A DNA stretch of 14,909 nucleotides from an uncultured Dehalococcoidia bacterium (GTDB taxonomy: Bacteria > Chloroflexota > Dehalococcoidia > Tepidiformales > Tepidiformaceae), in the NCBI GenBank assembly GCA_937954195.1, contig CALFYR010000448.1, positions 1 to 14,909 of the forward strand, written 5' to 3'. The position numbers were made by a program, and so were the translations under genes. A model generated the notes under the pieces. The model was not told the DNA's origin and did not search any database. It saw nothing but the letters and a program-made list of their open reading frames with translations. This document shows, piece by piece, positions 5,367-13,188 of the stretch. Numbering within the stretch: the stretch's first letter is position 1; every line of letters begins with the position of its first letter.

Positions 5367-6634
5367 GAGACTCGCTGACCTCCGGCCCCCGTGTTGCATG
5401 GGAGATCGCGCGCAGTTCGGTGTCGTCGGTGGCCGACCACTGGGCGCTGGCGTGCTTTAGCCTCGTGGCCGCGTTTGGTATCTGGTTCGTGATCGAAGAC
5501 GTGGAGAACCCCCGTGTTACGGCGTCGTTCCCGCCCGACGGACAGCCCGCATCGATCCAGGTTGAGCCGGTGAACGCAGGGCAATACATCGTGGCGGATT
5601 CGTTCTCTGTTTCCGTGGTAGTGGAAGGGCGGGAGGAGGACCTGACGAACCTCGCGGCGGGGGATTTCACTGCGACAGTGGATGTGCAGGGCCTTGAACC
5701 CGGATCGCCGGAAGCGCGTGATGTGCGGGTGAAGTCGAACCGCGATGGCGTCCGCGTGATCGAGGTGCGGCCGGCGGCGGTCAACGTTTCGGTGGTCGAA
5801 CCGGCCACACGCGAGCTGCCGGTGACGATCCGGCGGATTGGCCAGTTGCCCGCCGGGTACGTTGAGGACGAGGATGAGACGGTGGTTACACCCGCATTCG
5901 TGACAATTACCGGGCTCCCGGAGCGAGTGGCCGGCGTGCAATCGGTCGACCTGGTGGTCAACCTGAGCGGCCAAACGACAAGCCCGTACGAAGTCACGGG
6001 ATCCCTGGTGGCGGTCTCGCAGAGCGGGAGTACCGAAGTCGTGTCGTTCGACCAACCGCGGGCCACGGCTGTGCTCCAAATTCGCCAGACGACGGTGCAG
6101 CGGTTGCTGCCGGTTATCGCCCGGCCGAGTGGAAGTCCTGCTCCGGGCTACGGGGTCACCGGAATCGAAGTTGAGCCTTCGGCAATCCTGGTGACGGGGC
6201 CCACTGCCGTGATGGCGGACCTGACGTTCCTGGAGGTCCCGCGGATCACCCAGGTGGAAGGGGCCCAGGCCGACGTGATTCTGACGCTCAACGTGGATGT
6301 CCCACCGAATACGTCCCTTGAACGCCAGACGGTCAACGTGATCGTGAGGATCGCCCCCGTGACGATCGGCGAACACCTGCGCCTGCCGGTAGTGTTCACG
6401 AACATCCCGGCCGGGCTCACGGCAGGGCCACAGGCCTACTACGTCGATGTCACGGTCACAGGACCCGGGCCGCTTGTGACGGGGCTCGAACTCTCCGATG
6501 TCACGGCGACCGTCTCCCTGGCGAACGCGACGGCGGGAACTTCGTCCTATGTCGTCGTCGTGACGGCTCCGGAGGGGATCACGGTCAGCCAGCCTTCGCC
6601 CATTGCCGTCACGTTGATAGCGAGCACGCCATGA
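5363..6634 (+). CDS. cdaR: YbbR-domain protein, CdaA regulator CdaR
   Basis: A 423-residue protein has one N-terminal membrane anchor (about 26-44, HWALACFSLVAAFGIWFVI) and a long extracytoplasmic part. That part consists of repeated YbbR-type beta modules, seen in recurring patterns such as 'P..V.VTGP' and 'V...V.V.L'. In Firmicutes, CdaR binds CdaA in the membrane and modulates its activity; the same role is inferred here from gene pairing. The start is GTG 5363, which overlaps the cdaA stop in GTGTGA and has GGAAGGGG about 7 nt upstream. A longer reading of the same frame from within cdaA is rejected, because its N-terminus is low-quality sequence. The usual Firmicutes third gene, glmM, is absent; der follows with an ATGA overlap. 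Confidence 0.88.
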   Translation: MRDSLTSGPRVAWEIARSSVSSVADHWALACFSLVAAFGIWFVIEDVENPRVTASFPPDGQPASIQVEPVNAGQYIVADSFSVSVVVEGREEDLTNLAAGDFTATVDVQGLEPGSPEARDVRVKSNRDGVRVIEVRPAAVNVSVVEPATRELPVTIRRIGQLPAGYVEDEDETVVTPAFVTITGLPERVAGVQSVDLVVNLSGQTTSPYEVTGSLVAVSQSGSTEVVSFDQPRATAVLQIRQTTVQRLLPVIARPSGSPAPGYGVTGIEVEPSAILVTGPTAVMADLTFLEVPRITQVEGAQADVILTLNVDVPPNTSLERQTVNVIVRIAPVTIGEHLRLPVVFTNIPAGLTAGPQAYYVDVTVTGPGPLVTGLELSDVTATVSLANATAGTSSYVVVVTAPEGITVSQPSPIAVTLIASTP

Positions 6635-7977
6635 CCACAGCTACGGACGCACTTCCACGGGTGGTCATTGTCGGCCGGCCGAATGTCGGCAAGTCCTCGC
6701 TGTTTAACCGGGTGCTGGGGGAACGCCGCGCAATCGTCGAGGACGAACCGGGCACGACGCGCGACCGCGTCGAGGCCGATGTGGAATGGCTGGAACGCCG
6801 CTTCCGGCTCATCGATACGGGTGGGTACGAAACGAACGAAGAGAACGTCTACGCGAATCTCATCGTGGACCAGGTGCGGGCTGCGCTTGAAGGTGCTGCC
6901 GTCGTGCTTTTCATGGTGGACGCGCGTGACGGGCTGACGGCAAGCGACTACGACATGGCGGACGTGGTCCGCAGGGCCAAGCGGCCGACCATCGTCCTCG
7001 CGAACAAGGCGGACAACGAACGTCGCGAGCAGGAGGGCATCGCCGAAGCTGCCGCGCTCGGACTTGGGGAGCCGCTGCCGGTCAGCGCGCTTCACGACAT
7101 AAATGTGCGCTACATGCTGGACCAGGTGGTCGAGATGCTGCCGGAGGGCGGGCCGATCGCGGAAGTCGACCGCACGCGGGTGGCGATTATTGGCCGGCCG
7201 AATGTGGGCAAATCCATGCTGGTGAACGCCATCCTCGGCCACAAGCGAGTGATTGTCAGCGATGTCGCCGGTACGACGCGCGACGCGATCGACACGGAGA
7301 TCGACACGCCCGAGGGCAGCTTCACCTTGATCGACACGGCCGGGGTGCGGAGGCCCGGGAAGCTGGGAAAGGGCGTGGAGCGGCATTCGGTGATGAGGAC
7401 GACCGCCGCGGTTGAGCGCTGCGATGTGGCCATCCTCGTTGTCGATGGAGTCGACGGGGTGACGTCGCAGGATACGCACATCGCCGGCATCGCCACCGAC
7501 AACTACAAAGGCCTCGTCATCGCGGTCAACAAGACGGACCTCTGGGAAGATGCGGAGGACCGGCGGGACTGGGCGGAGCGCCAGATGCGCGGGAAGATCA
7601 AGTTCGTCCCCTGGGCGCTGGTGACGTTTATTTCGGCGCTCGAAGGCCGGGGGCTGAACGAGCTCCTGCGGCTGGCGAACGTGGCTCGCGAGGCGCGCCG
7701 CCGGCGCATCGCAACGCCCGACCTGAACGCACTGCTGACGAAGGCTATCCGTGAACATGTGCCGCCGCTGGTGCACAACAAGCGGTTCAAGCTGTTCTAT
7801 GCGACGCAGGCGAACGTCGAGCCGCCGACGTTCATCCTGTTCGTGAACGACCCCGCGCTGGTGCACTTCAGCTACCGGCGTTACCTGGAACGGGCCATCC
7901 GGGAGCACTCGGATTTCGATGGCACCGCGATAAAACTGGTGTTCAGGGCGCGAAGCGAGGATGATCCGCGGCGGTAA
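6631..7977 (+). CDS. der: Ribosome-assembly GTPase Der (EngA)
   Basis: Der is a double-GTPase protein needed for maturation of the 50S ribosomal subunit. The 448-residue product has the full architecture. The first G domain carries GRPNVGKSS (15-23), a DTGG switch and NKAD. The second carries GRPNVGKSM (188-196), DTAG and NKTD. A C-terminal KH-like domain of about 110 residues follows and ends in a short acidic/basic tail. All nucleotide-binding motifs are intact. It starts inside the end of cdaR (ATGA) with no strong Shine-Dalgarno, so it is probably translationally coupled. It shares a single base with plsY downstream (TAATG). Confidence 0.97.
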   Translation: MTTATDALPRVVIVGRPNVGKSSLFNRVLGERRAIVEDEPGTTRDRVEADVEWLERRFRLIDTGGYETNEENVYANLIVDQVRAALEGAAVVLFMVDARDGLTASDYDMADVVRRAKRPTIVLANKADNERREQEGIAEAAALGLGEPLPVSALHDINVRYMLDQVVEMLPEGGPIAEVDRTRVAIIGRPNVGKSMLVNAILGHKRVIVSDVAGTTRDAIDTEIDTPEGSFTLIDTAGVRRPGKLGKGVERHSVMRTTAAVERCDVAILVVDGVDGVTSQDTHIAGIATDNYKGLVIAVNKTDLWEDAEDRRDWAERQMRGKIKFVPWALVTFISALEGRGLNELLRLANVAREARRRRIATPDLNALLTKAIREHVPPLVHNKRFKLFYATQANVEPPTFILFVNDPALVHFSYRRYLERAIREHSDFDGTAIKLVFRARSEDDPRR

Positions 7978-8597
7978 TGGACTACCTGCTCAACGCGGCC
8001 CTCGGATATGTGCTTGGCTCACTGCCGTGGGGCCTGATCGTCGGTTACATCTGGCTACGGCGAGATATCCGGGAATCCGGGAGCGGCAAGACGGGCACGA
8101 CGAATGTGTTGCGCACCGCGGGGAAAATCCCGGCTGCCCTTGTGATGATCCTCGATATCGCGAAGGGCGCCGTGCCGGCACTGGTTGGCCGATACGTGTT
8201 CGATAGCCCGGAGGTTGCGGCGGTAGGAGCCGGGGCGGCCGTGGTTGGGCATGTGTGGCCCGTGTTCGCAGGCTTTCGCGGGGGGCGCGGTGTGGCGAGT
8301 ACGTATGGCGGGGTGCTCGGGCTCATGCCGGTGATATCGCTTGCGTTTCCCCTTGTGGGGCTCGTTCTGATTCTTGCCACCCGGTATGTGTCGGTCATGT
8401 CTGTGGTCGGCGTGCCGATTTGCGCGGCGATCATTTGCGTGCTCGCCATAACGGGCGACACCGAACCGGCCTACGCGTGGTTCGCCGTCTTCGCCACGGC
8501 GCTGGTCGAATGGAAGCACATCCCGAACATCCGCCGGCTGCTGAATGGCACCGAGCCAAAGATCGGCAGCGGCGGCGACCGGCCCGCGACCGGCTAG
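7977..8597 (+). CDS. plsY: Acyl-phosphate glycerol-3-phosphate acyltransferase PlsY
   Basis: PlsY is an integral membrane enzyme that moves an acyl group from acyl-phosphate to glycerol-3-phosphate, making lysophosphatidic acid, the first committed step of phospholipid synthesis. At 206 residues it has the expected length. The signatures are GSLPWG (14-19), GSGKTGTTN (35-43; GSGNPGATN in many homologues), GHVWPVFAGFRGGRG (91-105), and a C-terminal HIPNIRRLLNGTEPK segment. Several hydrophobic segments agree with a multi-pass protein. It starts on the TAATG overlap with der and is followed 4 bp later by gpsA, which makes its substrate. Confidence 0.95.
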   Translation: MDYLLNAALGYVLGSLPWGLIVGYIWLRRDIRESGSGKTGTTNVLRTAGKIPAALVMILDIAKGAVPALVGRYVFDSPEVAAVGAGAAVVGHVWPVFAGFRGGRGVASTYGGVLGLMPVISLAFPLVGLVLILATRYVSVMSVVGVPICAAIICVLAITGDTEPAYAWFAVFATALVEWKHIPNIRRLLNGTEPKIGSGGDRPATG

Positions 8598-8601
8598 CCC
8601 G

Positions 8602-9594
8602 ATGTCGACGCTTGGGGTCATCGGCGCGACATCATGGGGCCTGACGCTTGCCTGGCTGCTGGAACGCAATGGCCACCTGGTCACGGTGCTTGTGCGGGAC
8701 GAGGAAGAAGCCCGACGAGTCCAGGAAGCGCGTGGAATTCCGCGGTTGCCCGAGGTGCGCCTCTCGGACGGCGCCGGGGTTCGGCCCGCGGACGAGCCAT
8801 TCCGTTGCGATGGACTCGTCGTTGCCGTGCCATCGCAGGCGTTTCGCCAGACTGTCGCCGGGTGCTCGGTTTCGCGCGAAACGCCCGTTCTCTCGGCGAC
8901 GAAGGGGCTTGAGCGCGGGTCACACCAGCGGATGACCGAGGTACTGGGAGCAAGCGGCTGGGGCGCATCGTCTACGGCCGCCCTCTCCGGACCGAACCTC
9001 GCGCACGAAATTGTGCGGGGACTGCCCGCCGCGGCGGTCGTGGCCTCAGGCTCCGGCGAGGTTTCCGCGCTCTGGCAGACGGCACTCGCCGGGCCGATGT
9101 TTCGCGTGTATTCGTCGGAGGACACGGTCGGTGTCGAACTCGCGGGGGCGCTCAAGAACGTCGCCGCGATCGCGGCGGGCGCCGCCTGGGGGCTCCAGTT
9201 CGGTGCGAACACGGTGGCGTCGATCATGACGCGCGGGCTGGCCGAAATGACCCGGCTTGGCGTCGCTCTTGGCGCGGATGCGCTGACGTTCCAGGGCCTC
9301 GCCGGTGTGGGGGACCTGGCAGCCACGTGCTTCTCGCCGCTGAGCCGCAACCGGCGGTTCGGTGAGTTGCTGGCCGCGGGGAAGTCGGCGTCCGAAGCGC
9401 GGGCTGAGATCGGGGAATCCGTCGAGGGGGCTGAGACGGCCCGCGTGGCGGTCGAGATGGCGACCGCGCATGGCGTTGAACTGCCAATTGCCACGGAAGT
9501 CGCGGCGGTTGTGGCGGGCGAGCGTACCGTCCCGGAAGCGATGGCGAGGCTGCTCACGCGAAGGCTCACGGGTGAGACCGCACCTCGACCGTGA
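8602..9594 (+). CDS. gpsA: NAD(P)-dependent glycerol-3-phosphate dehydrogenase
   Basis: GpsA reduces dihydroxyacetone phosphate to sn-glycerol-3-phosphate, the acceptor used by PlsY in the preceding gene. The 330-residue protein shows SATKGLE with K101, SGPNLAHE (129-136), the catalytic-lysine segment GALKNV (K186), TRGLAEM..LG, GLAGVGDL with D238, and SRNRRFG (248-254). The nucleotide-binding loop, normally GAGxWG, reads G8-ATSW-G13, with threonine where the middle glycine is expected. The DGLGxGDNA segment of common homologues is also altered (AWGLQFGANT). The start at ATG 8602 places the beta strand LGVIG at the very N-terminus, as in the family; a longer in-frame start inside plsY is rejected. 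Confidence 0.94.
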   Translation: MSTLGVIGATSWGLTLAWLLERNGHLVTVLVRDEEEARRVQEARGIPRLPEVRLSDGAGVRPADEPFRCDGLVVAVPSQAFRQTVAGCSVSRETPVLSATKGLERGSHQRMTEVLGASGWGASSTAALSGPNLAHEIVRGLPAAAVVASGSGEVSALWQTALAGPMFRVYSSEDTVGVELAGALKNVAAIAAGAAWGLQFGANTVASIMTRGLAEMTRLGVALGADALTFQGLAGVGDLAATCFSPLSRNRRFGELLAAGKSASEARAEIGESVEGAETARVAVEMATAHGVELPIATEVAAVVAGERTVPEAMARLLTRRLTGETAPRP

Positions 9595-9603
9595 TGCTAC
9601 GAT
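9595..9603 (+). promoter_or_regulatory. Internal extended -10 promoter before the HEAT-repeat gene
   Basis: TGC-TACGAT is identical to the tRNA operon promoter element at 3132-3124. It begins one base after the gpsA stop and ends 7 nt before the ATG at 9611, so transcription would start at that ATG. This is the same geometry as at argF. No -35 is evident. Confidence 0.5.
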
Positions 9604-9610
9604 CATGGGT

Positions 9611-10546
9611 ATGCCAGCCCCTGCCCTGGAACAACTGATTGATGACCTCGCCTCGGGCGGGTTGCCACGCGACGGTGACTACAGCCTGCTTTCCGACCTG
9701 CCGCGCGACGTGGGCGAGTGGCTGAAGTCCGGCTGGGGCCGCATTCCCACGGAAGGACGCATCTCGATCCTCGAACGGGCCACGGAGCTGAGCGAAGCCA
9801 ACGTCGAGCTCAACTTCGCCACCCTTGGGCGCATCGCGCTCGATGACCCTTCGGCCGAGGTGCGGGAGCGGGCGGTGTTGTCGCTCTGGGAAGCGGAGGG
9901 TCGCGACCTGCCGGAGCGCCTGAGCGCACTTGTCGCATCGGACGAGAACCCTGGGGTGCGGGCGGCGGCGGCGAAGGGCCTTTTCCGTTTTGTTGAGGCG
10001 CTGACACTGGATCGTCTGGATCGCGCGGTGGGCGCAACGGTCGTCCAGACCCTGCGCGCGGCGGCGAGTGATTACGGCGAGGCCGTCGATGTTCGGGCTG
10101 CGGCGATTGAGGCGCTCGGCCCAAGCCCGGAGGAATGGGCGGCCGAGATCATCGGTGATGCGTATGAGACCGGTGACCCGACGCTTCAGTTGGCCGCGCT
10201 GCGCGCGATGGGCTATTCGGGCCAGGATCGTTGGGAGGAGTACATCGCCGAGCAGCTGGTGTCGGATAACCCGGAGTTGCGGTTCGAGGCCGTGCTTGCC
10301 GCCGCCAACCTTGGCTCCGAAGAGCTGGTACCCGCGGTTGGCGAACTGCTGGCGGACGAGGAGCCGGAGGTGGTGCTGGCAGCCGTTGAGGCGCTCGGTG
10401 AAATCGGCGGTGAAGAAGCGCATGAGTTGCTGGTGGAGTTCCGGGAGCACGTACCGGCCGGCATGGAAGAATCGTTGGACATTGCAATCGAGACCGCGGC
10501 GGGGGGAGGGCTCTTTCGCCGCTTTGGTGACCTGCCTGAGGAGTAG
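9611..10546 (+). CDS. HEAT-repeat protein of unknown function
   Basis: A 311-residue acidic, soluble, all-helical protein. From about residue 60 onward it is built of HEAT-like helical pairs of roughly 30-35 residues, seen in recurring patterns such as DPSAEVRERAVLSLWEAEG, NPGVRAAAAKGLFRF, VDVRAAAIEALG, NPELRFEAVLAAANLG and EPEVVLAAVEALGEIG. Such solenoids serve as protein-binding scaffolds; no catalytic motif is visible. Two starts compete: ATG 9605 and ATG 9611. Neither has a Shine-Dalgarno. I chose 9611 because the extended -10 at 9595-9603 would place the mRNA 5' end there. It sits between gpsA and the Nudix gene, whose GTG starts 2 bp after this stop. The partner protein is unknown. Confidence 0.82.
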   Translation: MPAPALEQLIDDLASGGLPRDGDYSLLSDLPRDVGEWLKSGWGRIPTEGRISILERATELSEANVELNFATLGRIALDDPSAEVRERAVLSLWEAEGRDLPERLSALVASDENPGVRAAAAKGLFRFVEALTLDRLDRAVGATVVQTLRAAASDYGEAVDVRAAAIEALGPSPEEWAAEIIGDAYETGDPTLQLAALRAMGYSGQDRWEEYIAEQLVSDNPELRFEAVLAAANLGSEELVPAVGELLADEEPEVVLAAVEALGEIGGEEAHELLVEFREHVPAGMEESLDIAIETAAGGGLFRRFGDLPEE

Positions 10547-10548
10547 CA

Positions 10549-10989
10549 GTGGCGCGGAGATTACCAATCGAACAGGCCGTATCGGCAGGTGGTGTGGTGT
10601 GGCGCCGGGACGGCGATGGCCGCCTTCATGTGGTGGTCTGCGGTCGCCGTTCAGAGCGGATCTGGTGTCTGCCGAAGGGGACGCCTGACGGCGACGAGAA
10701 GATCGAGGAAACGGCCATCCGAGAAGTTGAGGAGGAGACCGGCCTGAAGGTCCGCATTGGTCCGCGGCTCGGTTCGATTGAGTACTGGTTTACAGCGCGG
10801 GGAATTCGGTACCACAAGCACGTCCACCACTGGCTGATGGAACCGACGGGAGGCGATGTGAGTCACCACGACCACGAGTTCGATGACGTTCGCTGGCTGC
10901 CCGCGGAGGAAGCGCTGACGTTGCTGACGTACGATGGGGAACGTGAGCTGCTGGTGAGGGCGGTGGAGGAGCTCGGGGAGAAGGTATGA
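10549..10989 (+). CDS. Nudix hydrolase
   Basis: A 146-residue Nudix protein, which would hydrolyse a nucleoside diphosphate linked to another group. The full Nudix box is present at 44-66: G44, E50, then REVEEETGL at 58-66, fitting Gx5Ex7REUxEExGU. The preceding IWCLPKG and the following YHKHVHHWLM resemble the MutT / diadenosine polyphosphate hydrolase branch, but the substrate cannot be assigned. It starts at GTG 10549 with GAGGAG (10538-10543) 5 nt upstream, inside the end of the HEAT gene. It overlaps the GNAT gene by 4 nt (ATGA). Confidence 0.92.
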   Translation: MARRLPIEQAVSAGGVVWRRDGDGRLHVVVCGRRSERIWCLPKGTPDGDEKIEETAIREVEEETGLKVRIGPRLGSIEYWFTARGIRYHKHVHHWLMEPTGGDVSHHDHEFDDVRWLPAEEALTLLTYDGERELLVRAVEELGEKV

Positions 10990-11624
10990 CGGTGGATGCG
11001 CGGCCGGACCCGAAGGAGCGCCTTGTGGTGGCGCAGGGTCCAACCGTGCGAATTCGCCGGAAGGTCCGGGAAGACGCAATCGATGAGTACACGTGGCGGC
11101 GCGACCCGGAGAACGCGAAGTTCAACGGCATGGCGCCCTACGGGGATGGGTTCACGCGGTTCCTGCAGGTGTTCGAGTACGACCTGATGGTCGGCCATTC
11201 GGACCGGGAGCAGTTCGCAATCGAGACGGTCACCGGCGCTCATATCGGCAGCGTGATGTACTACAACGCGGACCTTTCGCGGGACACCGCCGAGTTTGGG
11301 ATTTCGATTGGCGACCGGCGGTACTGGGGGAAAGGCATCGGGCGCGAGGCATCGATCCTGTTCCTCGGGTACCTGTGGAAGGCGTACCCGTTCCGGCTGT
11401 TGCACCTGCACACGCTCGATTGGAACGAGCGGGCGCGGCGTTGTTTTGCCTCGGCTGGGTTCAACGAACTGGCCTACATCCAGCGTGGGGCCGAGACGTT
11501 CGTGCGCATGGAGGCCCGCCGCGAGTGGTGGCTGCTGTGGGAGATGGAAGGCCGCTTCCGGCTCGGGGATGGAGATGGCCGTGGAGGCCAGGGAGAGGCC
11601 GTTTCAGATTCGGGAACGCCCTGA
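10986..11624 (+). CDS. GNAT-family N-acetyltransferase (RimJ/RimL-like)
   Basis: A 212-residue acetyl-CoA-dependent N-acetyltransferase. The acetyl-CoA pyrophosphate-binding stretch is GDRRYWGKGIGREA (109-122), preceded by the beta strand EFGISIG. Motif B, NERARRCFASAGF (147-159), is typical of the RimJ/RimL group that acetylates protein N-termini or small amines. A glycine- and acid-rich tail (about 193-212) has no visible function. ATG 10986 overlaps the Nudix stop and has GGGGAGAAGG just upstream. It ends the eight-gene run; a 160-bp gap follows. The substrate is unknown. Confidence 0.88.
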   Translation: MTVDARPDPKERLVVAQGPTVRIRRKVREDAIDEYTWRRDPENAKFNGMAPYGDGFTRFLQVFEYDLMVGHSDREQFAIETVTGAHIGSVMYYNADLSRDTAEFGISIGDRRYWGKGIGREASILFLGYLWKAYPFRLLHLHTLDWNERARRCFASAGFNELAYIQRGAETFVRMEARREWWLLWEMEGRFRLGDGDGRGGQGEAVSDSGTP

Positions 11625-11749
11625 CCCGGAGCCCGCTGTACCCGTTTGTCCACCGCGCTGTCACCCGGGCGTACGCCTGAATGCACCTGGTTGATCTGGG
11701 GAGACGGGTGCACATGCCGACATTCTTTGTAGAGCAAGTCGCAGTTGTA

Positions 11750-11766
11750 GCCCCAACCAGAGGGGC
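11750..11766 (+). promoter_or_regulatory. Short GC hairpin in the ATPase leader
   Basis: GCCCC (11750-11754) pairs with GGGGC (11762-11766) around a seven-base loop, with flanking GTT and AAC able to add three pairs. It ends 8 nt before the Shine-Dalgarno GGGAAGG (11774-11780). There is no T-run, so it is not a terminator. The 160-bp gap also has TGCACC (11683-11688) facing GGTGCA (11707-11712). I see no clear promoter in the gap. Confidence 0.25.
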
Positions 11767-11784
11767 AACCTGCGGGAAGGTGTT

Positions 11785-13185
11785 ATGGAGCAGGCATATC
11801 CCCCCACGTCCGGGAACCTTGCGATGCAGCCCGAATACACGGAAGAACCGCGTACTGCACCGAGGCCCGCTCCCAGCCACCTGAAGGCGCTGCCATCGCT
11901 GCCCGAGGCGCCGGACCATATTCACGAACTGGGCCTCTCCGAGCGGTTTATCGAAGACCTTGCGCTGAAGACGCTGTACCGGATCACGATCCCGTCGCCG
12001 ATCGGCGTGGCAAACGCCATGCGCGTGAGTCCCGGCATCGCCCGTGAAGCGCTCGACGAGCTTCGGCGCCAGCGGCTGGTCGAAACGACATCGGCTTCGG
12101 GGCGGCTCGAATCCGAATGGCAGTACCGGCTGACCGAACTGGGGATGCACGAGGCGGAGAACGCTTTCGAACGCAGCAAGTACGTAGGCCCGGTGCCGGT
12201 GCCGATCCAGGAGTACTTCCGCGTCCTCGAACGGGATACGGACGTTGGCGCACCGGACCCGGTGCGCCTGGCGCGAGCGTTGCAGCAGCTGGTGCTGGCT
12301 CGCGATGTCGTCGCAAAGGTGTGCCTGGCGCTGACAGCCGGCCGGCCGGCGATGCTCTGGGGGGCGCCCGGCAACGGGAAGACCACCATCCTCGAACTCA
12401 CGAGCGAGGCAATCCAGGGCGTGACCCTGATGCCGGTCTGCGTGTACGTGAGCGGCCACATCATCCGCCTGTACGACGACCTGGTGCACCAGCCGGTGGA
12501 AGGCGATGACACGGCGGACGCGACCTCGCAGTTCGACCGGCGGTGGATGCGGATCAAGCGGCCCTTCGTGTTTGTTGGTGGCGAACTGCGGCACGAAGAC
12601 CTGGACCTTTCGTACGACCCGGCGCTGGGGTACCACCAGGCGCCGCCGCATGTGAAGGCCCACGGCGGGCTGCTCGCTATCGACGACTTCGGGCGTCAGC
12701 AGGTTTCGCCGCACGCGTTGTTGAACCGGTGGATTGCGGCACTGGAGCGTGGTGAGGACACGATGGCGTTGGTAACCGGCGAACGGATCACGTTCCCGTT
12801 TCGGTCGACTATCTGCTTCAGCACGAACCTGGAACCGAAGACGATGCTCGAAGAAGCGCACCTTCGGCGGATTCCGTACAAGATCCGCATTCCGGAGCCT
12901 TCGCCCGAACAGATGGGCGAGATCTTCCGGCGGTTCGCCGACGCGATGGGCGTGGAGGCGACGCCGCAGGGGATCGATGTCGCGGTGGAGATGGTCCGTC
13001 GTGCGAGCAATGGCAACTTCCGAAGCTGCCACCCGCGCGACGTGCTGCAGTTGATCATCGAGGAGTCGCGGTTCGTGAAGCGCCCGGCCGTACTCGAACC
13101 GGGCGCCGCACGACGCGCCTGCGAGGTCTACTTCGCCGTCGACCCGGGGCCAATTGCACCGGCGACGGCGGCCCCGAAACCGTAG
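11785..13185 (+). CDS. Winged-helix AAA+ ATPase of uncharacterised family
   Basis: A 466-residue cytoplasmic protein. After a proline-rich N-terminus (1-45), a winged-helix-like domain (about 47-125: ALKTLYRITIPSPIGVANAM...ALDELRRQRLVE) leads into a conserved linker, SKYVGPVPVP (131-140). An AAA+ module follows: Walker A GAPGNGKTT (193-201), FVFVGGEL (261-268), Walker B LLAIDD (296-301), sensor 1 asparagine N348 in FSTNLEP, and arginines R361-R362 in the arginine-finger region. From memory, proteins of this layout (YVGPxPVP linker, GGxxxIDDFGRQ) are found in many phyla without an assigned role; I cannot check this here. It starts at ATG 11785 with GGGAAGG 4 nt upstream. It has no operon partner here and ends 3 bp from a convergent gene. 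Confidence 0.88.
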   Translation: MEQAYPPTSGNLAMQPEYTEEPRTAPRPAPSHLKALPSLPEAPDHIHELGLSERFIEDLALKTLYRITIPSPIGVANAMRVSPGIAREALDELRRQRLVETTSASGRLESEWQYRLTELGMHEAENAFERSKYVGPVPVPIQEYFRVLERDTDVGAPDPVRLARALQQLVLARDVVAKVCLALTAGRPAMLWGAPGNGKTTILELTSEAIQGVTLMPVCVYVSGHIIRLYDDLVHQPVEGDDTADATSQFDRRWMRIKRPFVFVGGELRHEDLDLSYDPALGYHQAPPHVKAHGGLLAIDDFGRQQVSPHALLNRWIAALERGEDTMALVTGERITFPFRSTICFSTNLEPKTMLEEAHLRRIPYKIRIPEPSPEQMGEIFRRFADAMGVEATPQGIDVAVEMVRRASNGNFRSCHPRDVLQLIIEESRFVKRPAVLEPGAARRACEVYFAVDPGPIAPATAAPKP

Positions 13186-13188
13186 TCG

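Noticed and set aside
6547..7908. 453-codon minus-strand frame opposite der
   Set aside because: It is a mirror of der codons with no recognisable fold. The same holds for minus frames opposite cdaA/cdaR and plsY/gpsA.
8055..9569. 504-codon minus-strand frame opposite plsY and gpsA
   Set aside because: Ser/Ala/Thr/Pro-rich antisense reading spanning two well-supported genes.
11461..13032. 523-codon minus-strand frame opposite the AAA+ ATPase
   Set aside because: Low-quality, Arg/His-rich translation; the plus strand has intact Walker and sensor motifs.
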